Shown here one piece after another: positions 61,862 to 64,000 of a stretch of DNA of 64,000 nucleotides; positions within the stretch are counted from its first letter, which is position 1; every line of letters starts with the position of its first letter. The notes under the pieces are model-generated. The model saw only the letters and a list, made by a program, of their open reading frames with translations. It was not told the DNA's origin and ran no database searches. This stretch comes from Adiantum capillus-veneris (lineage: Eukaryota; Streptophyta; Polypodiopsida; Polypodiales; Pteridaceae): the NCBI GenBank assembly GCA_014529385.2, contig CM043955.1, positions 143,477,640 through 143,541,639 on the forward strand, read 5' to 3'. Position numbers and translations under genes: made by a program.

Positions 61862-62854
61862 TTAAAGACCCCCATGGGCTCATTAGCACACACTAACATT
61901 CACTTTTAGGTGGTTTTCTCACACTCTCTCTCTAAAACGTTTTTGGAAGAGCTGAAAGAGGAGAAAGTCAAGCCTCACAAGTGGGCATGCAAGTGGACAA
62001 GTGGCCTTGAAATGTGGAAAGTGCTCTTCATTTGATTCTTGCTCATTCAACCACCTGCTTTCTCTCTCCTCTAGGAACTTCTCCTTCTTCCCACCAAGCT
62101 TTCACGGAAAGCTTCAGCTCTCCATCAGCCCTAAGCTTGATCTCAATGCTCCTTACTCTCACTTGCTTCATTCTTGCAAGACTAGCCTTCTACTAGCTCC
62201 CATCTTCATCTATCTTATTCTCTACTTCACAAATAAGCTCTCGAAGTTTTCATGAATGTGTTTTCTTCAAAAATAGTTCATTACCTGCTCTAATCAGCCC
62301 CATTTCATGCTCCTTTGATGCCTAAAGCTTCATACAGTAATAGTACAAGACTAGCTAACTAGTCACTAGCTACTAGTCACATTTTCATGAGTTTTAAGCT
62401 TCATTAATTCTCTGTTTTCGTATCAGAGAATTAAAAGTGGAAAACAGGCCCTTAAATCTAATTTTTATGCTCTATTAAGCACTCTTAAGGCTTGGGCAAG
62501 ACTCTACGACACTTGCTGACAAAGACTACATCAATCAGGAGCGTCTACATCACTAGTTCGAGGCCGATTCTACTTCAACAAAGGGGGACATTTCAAATCA
62601 GCAAAAACAACAAGCAATAGGCTGAAGTCTCATCATTCCACACTCTTCAACAAAGGGGGAAAATGACGCTTCAACTCTACTTTGAAGTGGAAATACATTG
62701 CTGCACTTGGTAACCCAAAACAAGCATTTTGTAACTCTATATGCTACATTTTACTTGCTTCATTTTTATGCTATTGTAACAAGCCAAGACACCACCAAGA
62801 GAGTCTCTTGATAGGACCACTCTTTCCATTGCATATACACCTACCATCATACAC
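61862..62854 (+). other. Leader of element H with two purine-tract-like motifs
   Basis: There is no convincing ORF. CAACAAAGGGGGACATTT (near 62577) and CAACAAAGGGGGAAAATG (near 62649) look like copia 3' purine tracts but lie in the leader. Confidence 0.5.
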
Positions 62855-63835
62855 ATGGGTAATGATAATCTATCTATCTTTAATGGGGTAGGATTCCACA
62901 CTTGGCAAGTTAAGGTAAAGGGATATCTAATGAAGAAAGGGTTATGGAGCATAATCACATCTAATATTGATGAAGAGAACCCACCTTCACGTGCACAACA
63001 ACATGAACTTCAAATTAAGGATGAAAAAGCATTGGGCATTCTTCTCACAAGTGTAGCGGATGAGATAGTTCACTATTTAGACCAATCCACTACCGCTAAG
63101 CATGCATGGGAGATACTTGAGAGGAATTTTGGGGCAAAATCAAAACACTCTAAGATTTCTCTTAAAATGCAACTCTATAGCTTAGTTATGCAAGAGGGTG
63201 AAAGATTATCTAGCTTAGTCATTAGACTAAAAAGCATTTGCACGCAACTAAGTTACATAGAATGAAACATTGAATAAGAAGACAAAATTTCCGTATTACT
63301 TATGTCTCTTCCATTGCAATATGATAATATCGTGACGGTGTTAAAAGAGAAGGAACCAATTCCTTCACTTGAGAGCATTGTCAACTCTTTACAAGAACAA
63401 GAGAAGAAACACACACATAAAGAAGAGAACACCTCACAAGCTTTGTATGTTTCATCTTCTTCTAAAAAGAAATACAAAGCATGTAAGCATTGTGGAAAGA
63501 CAAATCATATGTCTTTCAATTGCTACAAAATCAAGAAGTGTGTGAATTGTGGCAAAGTGGGGCATGTGCCTCAATTTTGTAACCACAATGGGCTCAACAC
63601 CGACACTACCTCCGACATTCAACGAGGTAAAAGGTCTTCCAACAAGGTTCACTATATGCATAGTGATAATGATGACAGCGGAGATGACGACAATGAGGAT
63701 GTCAAGAGAATCAACTACATCCATTCATCCATCTCTTCTCCTTCCTCTAGTTTTTCTAATAAAAACCATGTGGAGGGTAACCCCAAATATGGCTCAAAAT
63801 CCAAATCCAATTATGAGTATGATGATATTTACTAA
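62855..63835 (+). pseudogene. gag: Element H copia Gag with two in-frame stops
   Basis: The ATG at 62855 opens a copia-type Gag: SIFNGVGFHTWQVKVKGYL at the start, then HAWEILERNFG and a KMQLYSL helix (gag-polypeptide UBN2-like). TGA at 63263-63265 and TAA at 63275-63277 interrupt the frame, which resumes in phase (KISVLLMSLPLQYD). Two zinc knuckles follow, CKHCGKTNHMSFNC and CVNCGKVGHVPQFC, then an acidic Asp-rich stretch and a stop at 63835. A frame shift to pol is expected farther right. Confidence 0.82.
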
Positions 63836-64000
63836 ATGTTCATTTTCAGCCCATTATCTTTAGTTACCCACTCCTTAAGTTGTATCCTAAGGGTGATGAT
63901 GCTTTGTATCTCTTTGAGCTCCGTTTTATGTTGTATCAATGTAGGGCATAACGTTGTATGCATAGGAGAACCGTTATGTACCACATTAAACCCAAAAATG
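63836..64000 (+). other. Right edge, continuation of element H
   Basis: This is non-coding or frame-disrupted sequence after the gag stop. No protease motif is reached before the window ends. Confidence 0.4.

Larger units (their letters stand above)
61564..64000 (+). mobile_element. Element H: Ty1/copia, 5' part, runs off the window
   Basis: It is inserted in the integrase of element F. It starts with an LTR (61564-61846), followed by an initiator-Met primer site, a leader of about 1 kb and a copia-type gag. Protease, integrase and RT are expected beyond 64000. The five bases before it, ATCCG, would be the target duplication to look for at the other end. Confidence 0.85.

Noticed and set aside
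1-64000. CRISPR arrays, bacterial operons, tRNA or rRNA genes
   Set aside because: No regularly spaced repeats with unique spacers and no intact RNA gene were seen; the only tRNA-like signal is the degenerate block at 59020-59072.

Overview
The window is plant nuclear DNA made almost entirely of LTR retrotransposons. I recognise no host gene, rRNA, organellar DNA or CRISPR array. Ty3/gypsy elements of the Tat-like and chromovirus-like kinds, a Ty1/copia element with an initiator-Met primer site, multi-kilobase LTRs and three-deep nesting all point to a land plant with a large repeat-rich genome. One element (A) has a gag, RT and integrase that look like the Ty3 group best known from basidiomycete fungi; this hints at a non-flowering lineage, but I cannot fix the taxon.

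Layout. 1-2627 is unassigned. 2745-6197 (-) is a composite inverted LTR whose two halves resemble two different families here. 6420-15169 is element B: it has GATAG target duplications, a tRNA-Asp-type primer site, gag and protease, and no RT or integrase. 16537-26383 is element A, with 1.8-2.0 kb LTRs and a decayed gag-pol. 26384-29166 is unassigned. 29167-31660 is a diverged LTR relic of the C family, followed by a truncated gypsy (E, 31821-33813). From 34805 to 61563 runs a chromovirus-like element (F). It is split by element D (36303-58750, minus strand, AGGAT duplications), and D is itself split by the young element C (45386-56875, GTAC duplications). A copia element (H) enters F at 61564 and runs off the right edge.

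The most interesting signal is a pair of small paralogous proteins of 72 and 70 codons. In element A both lie inside each LTR, with the second start overlapping the first stop (ATGA). In element C a homologous pair lies between the primer-binding site and gag, in the opposite order. By hand count the matching members are 57% and 66% identical over their full lengths with no gaps, while many codons differ silently. The two proteins of a pair also share a core with each other. A third copy, in the inverted LTR, keeps the 72-codon frame and has a stop at codon 7 of the other. I know of no named family that they match.

Relative ages follow from nesting and LTR divergence read by eye. C is youngest (about 0.5% LTR difference; gag-pol is one frame with one stop). 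A and B are at roughly 1.5-2%. D is older (about 6%). E and F are wrecks. B cannot move alone and would need RT and integrase from a relative such as C or D, with which it shares an Asp-Gly-Gly-Ala protease motif.
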